31,837 nt of DNA from DATILI01 sp035476635. GTDB lineage: Bacteria > Pseudomonadota > Gammaproteobacteria > Burkholderiales > Burkholderiaceae_C. Positions 16,091 to 24,046 of this stretch are shown piece by piece. The DNA lies in contig DATILI010000289.1 of assembly GCA_035476635.1 (NCBI GenBank), positions 1-31,837 of the forward strand. Direction: 5' to 3'. Each line of letters opens with the position of its first letter. Within the stretch, counting starts at the first letter, position 1. A program made the position numbers and the translations under genes. The notes under the pieces were generated by a model that was not told the DNA's origin, did not search any database, and worked only from the letters and a program-made list of their open reading frames with translations.

Positions 16091-16787
16091 CGCCGGGCTC
16101 CGGCTCCCACGGCGTGCGCAGGCCGAGATTGGCAATGGCGCGCGACCAGCGCTTTTCCAGGGCCCCGTCCACCACGGCGCCAGCCGACTCGACCAGGCAG
16201 CCGCCCGGCGCGACGGACGCATCCGCCATCCAGGTCAGCGCCAGCGTGGAGAACTCCTCGCGCAAGGGCTGCTCCACCACCTCCATGTCCACCGGATTCA
16301 GGCGGATCACGGCGCTCTTGCCATCGGCAATCAGGATACCCAGCGCTTCACGCACCACGGGCTGCAATGCGTTCGGGTTCGCCGCCAACTCCTGGCGCAC
16401 CACTTGGCGCGCCAAGGCACAGACCAGTTCCAGCACGCCGTGGGCAATGCGTTGCTCGGCGTCTGCCAGTCGCGCATCCAGCGCGCCGGCCAGTTCGGCC
16501 AGGCGTTCGGCCGTCTCGCGCCCCTCGTTGGCCAGATAGTCCTGCATTTGCCGCTGCGCCTCGGCCTGTGCTTCGGCACGGCCCTGCAAGTGCCCTTCCA
16601 CAAAGCCGTCCTGGTAGGCCTGGTCGTATCGGGCCTGGATCGTCCCATCGTCTTGCGATGCGGCCAACTCGGCCGCACGACGCTCGGCTTCGTCGACGGC
16701 ACCAAAGCTCCATTGGGAAACCTCACCGACTTCCTCGGCGGGAATAAAGCGCATGTACGAGCGCGACTTAGACGAAGCTGTCGTCAC
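16080..16787 (-). CDS. fliH: Flagellar export ATPase regulator FliH
   Basis: FliH binds and restrains FliI and docks it to the C-ring. The 235-residue product has a short start containing YMRFIPAEEV, an acidic, Gln/Arg-rich helical middle with small-residue repeats (about 45-130) and a C-terminal FliI-binding domain including LVCALARQVVRQEL and LNPVDMEVV. I chose GTG at 16787 because GGAGG lies seven bases upstream, even though this overlaps fliG by 20 bases. ATG at 16754 (224 residues) has no good site. Overlaps with fliG and fliI place it in one coupled operon. Confidence 0.9.
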   Translation of the reverse strand: MTTASSKSRSYMRFIPAEEVGEVSQWSFGAVDEAERRAAELAASQDDGTIQARYDQAYQDGFVEGHLQGRAEAQAEAQRQMQDYLANEGRETAERLAELAGALDARLADAEQRIAHGVLELVCALARQVVRQELAANPNALQPVVREALGILIADGKSAVIRLNPVDMEVVEQPLREEFSTLALTWMADASVAPGGCLVESAGAVVDGALEKRWSRAIANLGLRTPWEPEPGDEH

Positions 16788-17763
16788 TGCCGCCTCCGAT
16801 CACGATCTGGCCTTCATCGGACAGGCGGCGCACCGTCTTGAGAATTTCCTTCTGCTGCGCCTCGACCTCGGACAGCCGCATGGGCCCGCGCGACTCGAGG
16901 TCTTCGCGCAGGGTTTCGGCCGCACGCGTGGACATGTTGGCGAGGAACTTCTCCTTGAGCTCGGGCACCGCGCCCTTGAGCGCGACGATAAGCGTCTCGG
17001 AGGCCACATCCTTGAGCACCAGCTGGATGGCCTTGTCGTCGAGCTTGAGCACATCGTCGAACACGAACATCTTGTCCATGATCTTCTGTGCCAGGTCGGG
17101 GTCGAACCCGCGGATCGATTCGATCACCGTGGTTTCGATGTTGGTACCCAGCAGGTTGATGATTTCGGCTGCGGTCTTGACGCCGCCCAGCGATGTCTTG
17201 CGAATCTTGTCGCCGCCGGCCAGCACCTTGAACAGCACTTCGTTCAGATCCTTCAGCGCCGTGGGCTGGATGCCTTCGAGCGTCGCGACGCGCAGCAGGA
17301 CTTCATTGCGCTGGCGGTCGGTCAATTGACGCAACACGCCGGCCGCCTGCTCGTAGTCCAGATGCACCAGGATCGCAGCCACGATCTGCGGGTGTTCATT
17401 GCGCAGCAGTTCGGCCACCGAAAGCGGGTCCATCCACTTCAGGCTCTCGATGCCGGAGACATCGCCGCCTTGCAGGATGCGGTCGATCAACAGAGAAGCC
17501 TTGTCGTCACCCAGGGCGCGCTTGAGCACGGCGCGAACATAGTTCCCGGTGTCGGACACCAGCAGGCTTTGGCGGGCGGCCGCGTCCGTGAATTTCGAAA
17601 CGACATTGTCCACGCGCTCGCGCGAAACCGACCTGGTCTTGGCGATGGTTTCACCCAGCTTTTGCACCTCCTTGGGAGAAAGATGCTTGAACACCTCCGC
17701 GGCCTCTTCTTCTCCAAGAGACATCAGCAAGATCGCCGCGTTGTTCAGGCCGTCCTCGTCCAT
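16768..17763 (-). CDS. fliG: Flagellar motor switch protein FliG
   Basis: FliG is the C-ring protein that meets the stators and produces torque. The 331-residue product contains the N-terminal FliF-binding domain (about 1-100), the EHPQ motif (123-126) of the middle domain and the C-terminal torque domain. That domain includes IRGFDPDLAQKIMDKMFVFD and VLKDVASETLIVALKG, with the charged residues expected in the torque helix. ATG at 17763 is 24 bases after the fliF stop; its ribosome site is weak. The length is typical. Confidence 0.97.
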   Translation of the reverse strand: MDEDGLNNAAILLMSLGEEEAAEVFKHLSPKEVQKLGETIAKTRSVSRERVDNVVSKFTDAAARQSLLVSDTGNYVRAVLKRALGDDKASLLIDRILQGGDVSGIESLKWMDPLSVAELLRNEHPQIVAAILVHLDYEQAAGVLRQLTDRQRNEVLLRVATLEGIQPTALKDLNEVLFKVLAGGDKIRKTSLGGVKTAAEIINLLGTNIETTVIESIRGFDPDLAQKIMDKMFVFDDVLKLDDKAIQLVLKDVASETLIVALKGAVPELKEKFLANMSTRAAETLREDLESRGPMRLSEVEAQQKEILKTVRRLSDEGQIVIGGGSDDSFV

Positions 17764-17787
17764 AGGATTGCTTTTCGTGCCTGAAGA

Positions 17788-19458
17788 TCAGGCGGCGACC
17801 TCGCCGCTGACCCAGTTCTTGACAATATTCGCCACGGCGATGGGATTTGACTTGGCAAGCCCGCGCGCATCTTCCAGGCGCAACTGCTCCGGTGTCGCCG
17901 GCGCCGGCTCCTTGCTCTGGGCCGGTGCCGACAAGGCAGGGCGCTGCGGCGCTTCGGCGACGAGGGCGTCCAGCTGTCCACGCGGGGACATCGGCCGCGC
18001 CAGCGTACGCATCGCCGGTCGCACCAGGCCCCACAGGATCAGCGCGGCGAACAGCACCAGGCCCAGCGGCCAGGCAAAACTGCGGGCGAGATCGACCACC
18101 TCGGGCCGGCGCCACAGCGGCACTTCCGGCGTCGTGATCGACTCGCTCAGGAACTGCGCATTCATCAGGTTGACGGAGTCGCCGCGGTCTTTGTTGAAAC
18201 CGATGGACTCGCGCACCAGGGCGGTCATCTGCTCGATCTGCTGGGTCGAAAGCGGCTTGCTCACCACCTTGCCCGCGCCTTCGGTTGCCGACTGGTAGTT
18301 CACCACCACGGCCGCACTCAAGCGCTTGATCGCGCCGCTGCCGCCGCGCACCACGCGCACCGTCTTGTCCACTTCGTAGTTGGTGACCGACTCGCGCTTG
18401 GAGCTGGCGCCAGCACCCGCCGCGGCGGCCGCGCCAGCGGCGGTCAATGCCGGATTGGCGCCATTGATCGGTGCCGACGAAGGCCCGGGCGGCTGGTTCG
18501 AGGTGGCGCCTGGAACGCCGCTGGGCGGCGTGTTGCCTTGCGCACCCCTGGTTTCCACCACTTGCTGGCTGCGCACCGCGCTGGCATCGGCGGCCAGGTT
18601 GGGCTTGTGCAGTTCCGAGGTCGACTCGGTCTGGGAAAAATCGACTTCGGCCGTCACCTGCGCCTTCACATTTTGCCGCCCGACCAGCGGCTCAAGCAGG
18701 TCGAGGATGCGCCGGCTGTATTGCTGCTCGATCTGCTGCACGTACTGCAGTTGCTGCGCATCGCCGACACCGCCTGCCGCATCGGCCAGGGACGACAGCA
18801 GCTTGCCAGAATCGTCGAGCACGCTGACGGCGGTCGGGCTCATCTCGGGCACGCTGGATGCCACCAGGTGCACGATGCCCGCGATCTGCGCGCGGTCCAG
18901 CGTCCGGCCGGGATGCATGGTGACCAAGACCGAGGCCGATGCCTTTTGCTGCTCGCGGAAAAAACCGTTCTGGTTGGGCAGGGCCAAATGCACCCGTGCG
19001 CCCTGCACCGACGAAAGCGCCTGGATCGAGCGCGTGAGCTCGCCCTCTAGCCCGCGCTGGAATGTCAGCCTTTCCTGGAACTGCGTCATGCCGAAGCGGT
19101 TGGCTTCCATGAGCTCGAAACCGGCGACGGAGCCCTTGGGCAGGCCTTGCGAGGCCAGCCTGAGCCGCACATCGTGCACGCGGTCGGCCGGCACGAAGAT
19201 GGCGCCGCCGCCTTCCGCATGCTTGTAGGGAATGTTCATCTGGGACAGCTGGGCGACGATCGCGCCGCCGTCCTTGTCCGAGAGATTGGCATAGAGGACG
19301 CGCCATTCGGGCTGGCGCCCGAGCACGATGGCGGCGATGGCAAGGGCCACCACGAGGGAGATACCGATGGCCAACCGAAGCTGCTGCGATCTATCCATTC
19401 GGTTGAACCGCTGGGACCACGTAGGGTTGACTGGAATTTCGGCGACTGCTGACATCAT
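17788..19458 (-). CDS. fliF: Flagellar MS-ring protein FliF
   Basis: FliF forms the MS ring in the inner membrane, the base on which the flagellum is built. The 556-residue product has an N-terminal membrane helix (about 25-45), periplasmic ring-building domains with YANLSDKDGGAIVAQL and LARTIQ-like segments, and a Pro/Ala/Gly-rich loop near 325-355. A C-terminal membrane helix (about 448-468) follows, then a cytoplasmic tail that should bind FliG. Start: ATG at 19458 (a second ATG follows) with GGAAAG upstream; ATG at 19485 lacks a clear site. It is the first gene of the fliFGHIJK operon, divergent from fliE. Confidence 0.95.
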   Translation of the reverse strand: MMSAVAEIPVNPTWSQRFNRMDRSQQLRLAIGISLVVALAIAAIVLGRQPEWRVLYANLSDKDGGAIVAQLSQMNIPYKHAEGGGAIFVPADRVHDVRLRLASQGLPKGSVAGFELMEANRFGMTQFQERLTFQRGLEGELTRSIQALSSVQGARVHLALPNQNGFFREQQKASASVLVTMHPGRTLDRAQIAGIVHLVASSVPEMSPTAVSVLDDSGKLLSSLADAAGGVGDAQQLQYVQQIEQQYSRRILDLLEPLVGRQNVKAQVTAEVDFSQTESTSELHKPNLAADASAVRSQQVVETRGAQGNTPPSGVPGATSNQPPGPSSAPINGANPALTAAGAAAAAGAGASSKRESVTNYEVDKTVRVVRGGSGAIKRLSAAVVVNYQSATEGAGKVVSKPLSTQQIEQMTALVRESIGFNKDRGDSVNLMNAQFLSESITTPEVPLWRRPEVVDLARSFAWPLGLVLFAALILWGLVRPAMRTLARPMSPRGQLDALVAEAPQRPALSAPAQSKEPAPATPEQLRLEDARGLAKSNPIAVANIVKNWVSGEVAA

Positions 19459-19629
19459 GCTTTCCGGTACCGCCTGGCGCAGCATTGCCCATGCGTGTCG
19501 GTGATTATTCGAGCTCCGCCTCGAAACATAAGCTTGATAAGTCGCCTATTTATCCACCAATTCAAAAAACCCCGGGCGCTCCCCTTCGCTAGGATCAAAG
19601 AATACTCCATTCCACGATGGAAGGCCCCT
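19459..19629. promoter_or_regulatory. Divergent fliF-fliE control region with an inverted repeat
   Basis: This 171-base spacer must hold the promoters of both fliF (minus) and fliE (plus). It is more AT-rich than its surroundings. It contains a perfect 6-base inverted repeat TTCGAG/CTCGAA with a 6-base spacer (19508-19525), and a GATAA/TTATC pair with a 9-base spacer (19536-19554). Either could be an operator. No exact sigma-28 or sigma-54 promoter was found; control by an FlhDC-type activator is a guess from the order. Confidence 0.4.
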
Positions 19630-19953
19630 ATGGACGTCCGCATTTCACCCCTTTCCTCCCCCCTCACGACCGCACGTGCGGGGGTAGCGCCGCGCTTGAA
19701 CGGCACCCAGGGCGCCGAGGCGGCGCAGGGCGCAGGCTTTACCGGGGCGCTCAAGGGTGCGCTCAATTCCGTCAGCGCGGCCCAGAAAGAATCCGCAGCC
19801 CTGCAAAGAGAGGTTCAGCTGGAAAACCCGAGCGTGAGCCTGGAAGAAACCATGGTTGCGATCCAGAAAGCCCAGATCGGCTTCCAGGCGACGCTGCACG
19901 TACGCAACCGCATGGTGCAGGCCTATACCGACATCATGAACATGCAGGTTTAG
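19630..19953 (+). CDS. fliE: Flagellar hook-basal body complex protein FliE
   Basis: FliE joins the MS ring to the rod. The 107-residue product has a variable start (MDVRISPLSS) and the conserved FliE region: GFTGALKGALNSVSAAQKES, LENPSVSLEETMVAIQKAQI and LHVRNRMVQAYTDIMNMQV at the very end. ATG at 19630 is preceded by GGAAGG; the frame is open further upstream but has no conserved sequence there. It is a single-gene unit divergent from fliF, as in enterobacteria, and is followed by a strong hairpin with a T run. Confidence 0.94.
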   Translation: MDVRISPLSSPLTTARAGVAPRLNGTQGAEAAQGAGFTGALKGALNSVSAAQKESAALQREVQLENPSVSLEETMVAIQKAQIGFQATLHVRNRMVQAYTDIMNMQV

Positions 19954-20041
19954 CTCCCCCCCGAAGCGGCTGGCGCCGCCTCCCCCTCAAGGGGGCAACA
20001 CCAGCGGCCCGGCGAAGCCGGTTCCGCGGTGTTTTCCGCAT
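19954..20041. repeat. Cluster of GC-rich palindromes, REP-like intergenic element
   Basis: Three palindromes follow one another between the fliE and fliT stops: GCGGC/GCCGC (19966-19979), CCCCC/GGGGG (19982-19995) and the long hairpin at 19997-20033. The arrangement, with CTCCCCCCGAAGCGGC and CCCTCAAGGGGG, resembles palindromic intergenic elements I recall as common in Comamonadaceae and related genomes. That recollection was not checked against other genomes. There is only one copy in this window. Confidence 0.5.
19997..20035 (+). terminator. Terminator after fliE
   Basis: AACACC, GCGG and CCGGC pair with GCCGG, CCGC and GGTGTT around a GAA loop, giving about 15 pairs with two small bulges. 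The 3' arm runs into TTTT. It lies 43 bases past fliE and should end that transcript. In the other direction it has no T run. Confidence 0.6.
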
Positions 20042-20064
20042 TGGCCGCGCGTGTACGACCGTCG

Positions 20065-20364
20065 TCAGTGGATCTGCTGGCTTTGGCCGTCGAAGATTTG
20101 TTCGAACTGGGTCAGCCAGGGCTCGGCGAGGCAGCGGATCTGGGCATCGTTGCGCAGGATGCGCTGCATGATGCGGGCCTTTTCGGTGCGGTGTTCGGGG
20201 GCCAGGTCTTCGGCTTGCGACTTGAAGCGCAGCTGTTCGATCAGGATGGCGCAGGCGCCCTCGTACTGAACCACCTGATCCCAATCCTCGGCCTTGGCAG
20301 CCTCCAGCATCTTGCGGCTGCTTTCTTCGATGGCAACGTAGTAGTCAAGAAGCATTTGCGACAT
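20065..20364 (-). CDS. fliT: Flagellar chaperone FliT
   Basis: FliT is the export chaperone of the filament cap FliD and in enterobacteria also inhibits FlhDC. The 99-residue product is all-helical and charged: a first helix near LLDYYVAIEESSRKMLEA, the DWDQVVQYEGAC segment, then IMQRILRNDAQIRCL and a C-terminal helix. ATG at 20364 shares one base with the fliS stop (TAATG), with GGAG upstream. Conservation is low, so the call rests on length, helical character and position after fliS. Confidence 0.85.
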   Translation of the reverse strand: MSQMLLDYYVAIEESSRKMLEAAKAEDWDQVVQYEGACAILIEQLRFKSQAEDLAPEHRTEKARIMQRILRNDAQIRCLAEPWLTQFEQIFDGQSQQIH

Positions 20365-20825
20365 TATTGGACTCCGATAGCTTGTGATGCTTGAGGTGCT
20401 TGCGAGGAAGGCTGCCGCGCGGGCGACGCTGCCTTGGCGCCGATCGTGTTCCAGGCATCCGCCAGGGGCTCGATCAGGCCGATGACCTCATCCAGCAGCT
20501 TCATGTCGTTGCGGAAGTTGGCCTGCGTCAGGCGGGCGATGCTGTAGTCGTAGACGCCACGCAGATTGAGCACCAGCTCGTCCTCATTGGCGGTATTGAG
20601 CCCGGCCTTCAGGCCCTCTTCAAGAAAGCGCACGGCGCGTACGATCTGTTCGCCCTTGCGCTGCGTATCGCCACGCTCCATTGCCGCGCGCGCATTGGCC
20701 AGGGCCTGCAGCAGCGCATCGAACAACAGGGCCACCAAACGGTGGGGGTCGGCACCATCCACGCTGGTTTCAATTCCGACCTTTTTATAAGCGGAAGCGG
20801 CGCGGCTACCGGCGGGGCTGAACAT
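20364..20825 (-). CDS. fliS: Flagellin export chaperone FliS
   Basis: FliS binds the C-terminus of flagellin in the cytoplasm and stops it polymerising before export. The 153-residue product starts in the usual way (YKKVGIETSV) and has the DPHRLVALLFDALLQAL helix, RAVRFLEEGLKAGLN and a VYDYSIARLTQAN segment. It ends in a low-complexity Ala/Gln/Ser tail. ATG at 20825 has AGGAA upstream. A sigma-28-like promoter 30 bases ahead and the terminator after fliD suggest that fliS and fliT form their own unit. Confidence 0.94.
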   Translation of the reverse strand: MFSPAGSRAASAYKKVGIETSVDGADPHRLVALLFDALLQALANARAAMERGDTQRKGEQIVRAVRFLEEGLKAGLNTANEDELVLNLRGVYDYSIARLTQANFRNDMKLLDEVIGLIEPLADAWNTIGAKAASPARQPSSQAPQASQAIGVQ

Positions 20826-20854
20826 GCTGCATTTCCTGAGGATTGATATCAGGA

Positions 20855-20881
20855 TTATCGGCATCCCGGCGCCAAACTCAA
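20855..20881 (-). promoter_or_regulatory. Sigma-28 (FliA)-type promoter of fliST
   Basis: On the minus strand TTGAGTTT, 11 bases and GCCGATAA match the FliA consensus TAAAGTTT-N11-GCCGATAA at six of eight and eight of eight positions with exact spacing. The start point would fall about 25 bases before the fliS ATG. Confidence 0.75.
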
Positions 20882-20940
20882 GGCCGGAAAAAGCCGGGAA
20901 TTTCGCGGCACGATTGCCGCAACGCTACAAACAACAGAGC

Positions 20941-20973
20941 AAAAAAGCCCCGCGCCTCAACGGCGGCGGGGCT
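20941..20973 (-). terminator. Rho-independent terminator after fliD
   Basis: On the minus strand AGCCCCGC and GCGGGGCT form a perfect 8-pair stem around a 12-base loop, followed directly by a run of T. It lies 16 bases beyond the fliD stop and is the strongest terminator in the window. Confidence 0.85.
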
Positions 20974-20988
20974 TGCATGGAACCTGCT

Positions 20989-22413
20989 TCAGCTATTCTT
21001 GTTCCAAAGGGTAACTTGCTGCGTGATGAATGCATTGAGCGACGTCAGCGAACCCATCTTCACGTCCAGCGCGGTGTACTGCGCGCGCAGGCGCTTTTCC
21101 ATCAGCGTGGCGCGGTCGTTGACCTTGTCCTGGTCCTTGGCGTTGCGATCAATCGCCGCCTTCAGCGCGCTGGACTTGTTGGTGACAAGCCCGGCATCGG
21201 CCAGCAGGCCTTGCGCGAAATCCTTCACCTTCAGGCCAAAGCCATTGGTCTGCGCATTGCTGTTGTCCGTGGCAAACAGCTTCTTCAGGTTGTCCGGATC
21301 CTGCAGGGCGGCGTCAAGCTTGGTGTTGTTCACCGTCATGTCACCGCCCAGCTTCAGGTCGATGCCAATGTCCGACAGGCGCTGGAACGTCCCGCCGACG
21401 CTACTGGAGCCGACCACCGAGCGCAAGGCATTCCTCAGGCTCACGGCCGTGGAGTCGCCTTGCAGCACACCCGCGGTCTTGGTCTCGCTGTCGTATTTGG
21501 TGGACTCGGCCAGCGTCTTGTTCAGCGCGTTGAAGGCATTGACGAAATCAAGAATGTTCTTCTTCATCGTTGCCGTGTCGGTCGCCAAGGTCACTTCCAC
21601 AGGGGACGTGGTTTCTTGCGTGAGGTTCAAGGTCAGCCCGGGAATGGTGTCGACCAGCGTGTTCTTGGCGGACACCACGGCCACGCCATTGATCGTGGCC
21701 TCGGCATTGCGCGCGGCCTGGGTCTGCGAGAAACCGGCGGTCCCGTTTTCCGGGTCGAAGGCCAGCCGCGACAGCCCCAGGTTGTCGGTGTTGTTGCTGT
21801 CATCGTCCGTGGCCTGCACGCGAAAGCCCTGCTCCAGGCCGGTTTCCTTGGAGCGCAGCAGGATCCGCTCGCCCGTGGCGTCTTTCAGCACGGTAGCGGT
21901 CACGCCCGCGTTCGCGCTGTTGATCTTGGAGGCGATCGATGCCAGGCCGTCCTCGCCCGCCCCGATGGTGATGGCCACCGGGCTGCTCAGGCCGGCGGTG
22001 AAGGCGGTCATGCCCACATTCCAAGAGCCCAGCTGGATGGTCAACGTACCGGTGCCCATGGCGGTCGCCGCGGGTACGGCCGTGGAGGCCAGCGATTGCG
22101 TCTTGGCCAGCTTTTGCACTTCCACGCTCATCGACGAGGCGCTGGCGATGCCGCTGATGGTGCCGCTCACGGCGGCGGCATTGGTGGAGGCCACCGTCAG
22201 GCCATTCCACGCACTGTCCAGACGCAGCTTGGACGCGGCATCCGACAAGGCCGAGATCTGCGCCTTGATCTGCCCGAACGCGGACAGCTTGGTCTGGATC
22301 GCCATCGCCTTGACCTGCAACTGCACCAGCGGCCGTTTCTCCAGGGCTGTGAGCTGCTCGACGATGCTGTTGACATCGAGCCCGCTTCCTATACCTGTTG
22401 ACGAGATAGCCAT
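20989..22413 (-). CDS. fliD: Flagellar filament cap protein FliD
   Basis: FliD forms the cap at the filament tip and folds exported flagellin into place. The 474-residue product has the conserved N-terminus (GIGSGLDVNSIVEQLTALEK), a hook-associated domain with MSVEVQKLAKTQSLAS, a variable middle and the conserved C-terminal part. That part includes KKNILDFVNAFNALNKTL, VGGTFQRLSDIGIDLKLGG and the closing coiled coil with RLRAQYTALDVKMGSLTSLN. ATG at 22413 is preceded by AGGAGG. It lies downstream of the first flagellin gene in the same direction, separated by a hairpin, and is followed by a strong terminator. Its chaperone FliT is encoded nearby. Confidence 0.95.
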   Translation of the reverse strand: MAISSTGIGSGLDVNSIVEQLTALEKRPLVQLQVKAMAIQTKLSAFGQIKAQISALSDAASKLRLDSAWNGLTVASTNAAAVSGTISGIASASSMSVEVQKLAKTQSLASTAVPAATAMGTGTLTIQLGSWNVGMTAFTAGLSSPVAITIGAGEDGLASIASKINSANAGVTATVLKDATGERILLRSKETGLEQGFRVQATDDDSNNTDNLGLSRLAFDPENGTAGFSQTQAARNAEATINGVAVVSAKNTLVDTIPGLTLNLTQETTSPVEVTLATDTATMKKNILDFVNAFNALNKTLAESTKYDSETKTAGVLQGDSTAVSLRNALRSVVGSSSVGGTFQRLSDIGIDLKLGGDMTVNNTKLDAALQDPDNLKKLFATDNSNAQTNGFGLKVKDFAQGLLADAGLVTNKSSALKAAIDRNAKDQDKVNDRATLMEKRLRAQYTALDVKMGSLTSLNAFITQQVTLWNKNS

Positions 22414-22471
22414 GGAACCTCCTGTCGGCCGATCGGGTGAATGCCACTGCAAACACCATTAAAAGCCAAAT

Positions 22472-22499
22472 AGCGGCGACAGGATAGCCCGTCGCCGCT
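22472..22499 (-). terminator. Hairpin after the first flagellin gene, probable terminator
   Basis: AGCGGCGAC and GTCGCCGCT form a perfect 9-pair stem with a 10-base loop. On the minus strand it is followed by ATTTGGCTTTTAA, an interrupted T run. It lies 41 bases after the flagellin stop and 58 before fliD, so it probably ends or attenuates the flagellin transcript. Confidence 0.6.
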
Positions 22500-22540
22500 G
22501 GAACAAAGGGAGCCCGAGAGCCCCAAAACCATCCTTATTC

Positions 22541-23767
22541 TTATCGGAGCAGGGCCAGCACGCCTTGCGGCAGCTGGTTGGCCTGCGCCACCATGGCGGT
22601 ACCGGCCTGCTGCAGGATCTGCGTGCGCGACAGGTTGGCGGTTTCCTTGGCGAAGTCCGCATCCACGATCCGGCCGCGTGAAGCCGAGAGGTTTTCCACC
22701 TGAATTTCGATGTTGCCGACGGCGCTTTCAAAGCGGCTTTGCAGGGCGCCCAGGTCGGCACGGGCCGAGTTCACCTGATCAATCGCATCGTCGATCTTCT
22801 TCAGCGCCACCCACGAGTCAGCCTGGGTTTCCACCGTCAGGATGTCGATGCCGGTGCCAGTGCTCAGGTCGGCGACGGCGTATTCGACCGTGCCTTCATC
22901 CGCGATACCCGTGATGGTGGCATCAAAGCCGGTCAGCGCCAGATCGGTCACCGCCACGCCATCGGAATCCAGCTTGGAAGACATCAGGTCCACCGTGTAC
23001 AGGCCCGCGCCTTGCGCGGTCAGGTAAGCCGTCACACCGGTGTCGGCGGACAGGCGGTTGATCGCCTCCACCACCTGGCCCAGGCGTTCGGAGCCGGAAT
23101 TGGCGGCCTTGATGGCGCCCAGGTCGTAGGTGACCGAGTCGATTTCGATTTGCAGTTCGGAAGCGTCGGTGATGGCCGTCAGATCCGACACGGCCATGCC
23201 GTCGGTCGTGGTGTCGATGTCCGAGGTGGTGGAGCGGCCGTAGTCGATGCTGGAGAGTTCGCCCGAACGGGTGTCCGTCAATGCGCCCACAGTGATGTTG
23301 TCGCCCGCATTGGCGCCCACCTGGAACACCGCGCCGGCAAACGAGCCTTCGAGGATCTTGGTGCCGTTGAAGGTGGTTTGCTTGGCAACGCGGTCGATTT
23401 CGTCGGAAAGCTGCTTCACTTCGGCCTGCAGCGCCTTGCGGTCGGCCGCGCTGTTGGTGGCATTGCTGGACTGCACTGCCAGTTCGCGCATGCGCTGCAG
23501 CATGTCGCCGACCTTGCCCAGCGCGCCTTCAGCCGTCTGTGCCAGGGAAATACCATCATTGGCGTTGCGGGCACCAACCGTCAGGCCCCTGGCCTGGGTA
23601 TTCATGCGCTCCGAAATCGCCAGGCCGGCGGCGTCGTCCTTGGCGCTGTTCACGCGCAGGCCGGAAGACAGGCGCTGCATGGACGTGGCCAGGGAGCTGG
23701 CCGACATGCCCAGGTTCCGCTGGGCATTCAACGAGTTGATGTTGGTGTTAATGCTGGAAGAGGCCAT
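22541..23767 (-). CDS. fliC: Flagellin, copy 1
   Basis: This is the major filament subunit, exported through the flagellar gate. The 408-residue product has the conserved D0/D1 ends: residues 1-165 (INTNINSLNAQRNL, LSSGLRVNSAKDDAAGLAIS) and about 325-408 (SRFESAVGNIEIQVENL, the final ANQLPQGVLALLR). A central exposed part of about 160 residues is rich in Thr, Ser, Asp and Gly. ATG at 23767 has GGAGC upstream. By hand alignment about 53 positions differ from copy 2, so the two are close paralogues. A good sigma-28-type promoter lies 64 bases ahead. The Ser/Thr in the central part are the likely place for any O-linked sugar. Confidence 0.96.
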   Translation of the reverse strand: MASSSINTNINSLNAQRNLGMSASSLATSMQRLSSGLRVNSAKDDAAGLAISERMNTQARGLTVGARNANDGISLAQTAEGALGKVGDMLQRMRELAVQSSNATNSAADRKALQAEVKQLSDEIDRVAKQTTFNGTKILEGSFAGAVFQVGANAGDNITVGALTDTRSGELSSIDYGRSTTSDIDTTTDGMAVSDLTAITDASELQIEIDSVTYDLGAIKAANSGSERLGQVVEAINRLSADTGVTAYLTAQGAGLYTVDLMSSKLDSDGVAVTDLALTGFDATITGIADEGTVEYAVADLSTGTGIDILTVETQADSWVALKKIDDAIDQVNSARADLGALQSRFESAVGNIEIQVENLSASRGRIVDADFAKETANLSRTQILQQAGTAMVAQANQLPQGVLALLR

Positions 23768-23830
23768 GTGTAGCTCCAAAAAATGATGGTCTGTCGAGAG
23801 ACGAACCCCGCAGAAGGCCCGTTGAATAGG

Positions 23831-23857
23831 TTTTCGGGCTGGCGCCGGAAAACTTTA
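23831..23857 (-). promoter_or_regulatory. Sigma-28 (FliA)-type promoter of flagellin copy 1
   Basis: On the minus strand TAAAGTTT, 11 bases and CCCGAAAA match the FliA consensus at eight of eight and six of eight positions with exact spacing. The start point would be near 23824, giving a leader of about 57 bases. Confidence 0.75.
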
Positions 23858-23905
23858 GGCCCCCAGGCCCAAATACAGGCGAAGACGGCCGCCCGGTCGC
23901 AGAAA

Positions 23906-23922
23906 TTGCCGGCAAATGCCGG
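23906..23922. repeat. Overlapping palindromes between the flagellin genes
   Basis: TTGCCGGCAA (23906-23915) is a perfect 10-base palindrome, and CCGGCA/TGCCGG (23909-23922) forms an overlapping inverted repeat with a 2-base spacer. They lie near the middle of the 279-base spacer and could be a regulator site. The rest of the spacer on the fliC copy 2 side shows no recognisable promoter. Confidence 0.4.
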
Positions 23923-24046
23923 TTCTTATCAGGGCAACAGCCAAATCCCGTTTGCCCACAATTTGTTCACTGCCAATGGTCTTTTGCCAGCCCGCTGGCC
24001 ACGAGGTCGGCCCCGGCTAACGATCATCTTCACAGGAGCTTCAGAT

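Noticed and set aside
19475..19488. TGGCGCAGCATTGC ahead of fliE as a sigma-54 promoter
   Set aside because: The GG and GC pairs are nine bases apart where ten are required, and no other sigma-54 element was found.
22425..22460. Sigma-28-like TGGTGTTT and CCCGATCG ahead of fliD
   Set aside because: Both elements match at only about five of eight positions and the spacer is 13 bases where 11 is expected.
22541..22567. Sigma-28-like sequence (CAAGGCGT-N11-TCCGATAA, minus strand) at the end of flagellin copy 1
   Set aside because: The -10 matches at seven of eight, but the -35 is poor, it overlaps conserved coding sequence and the stop codon, and the hairpin at 22472-22499 would stop the transcript before fliD.
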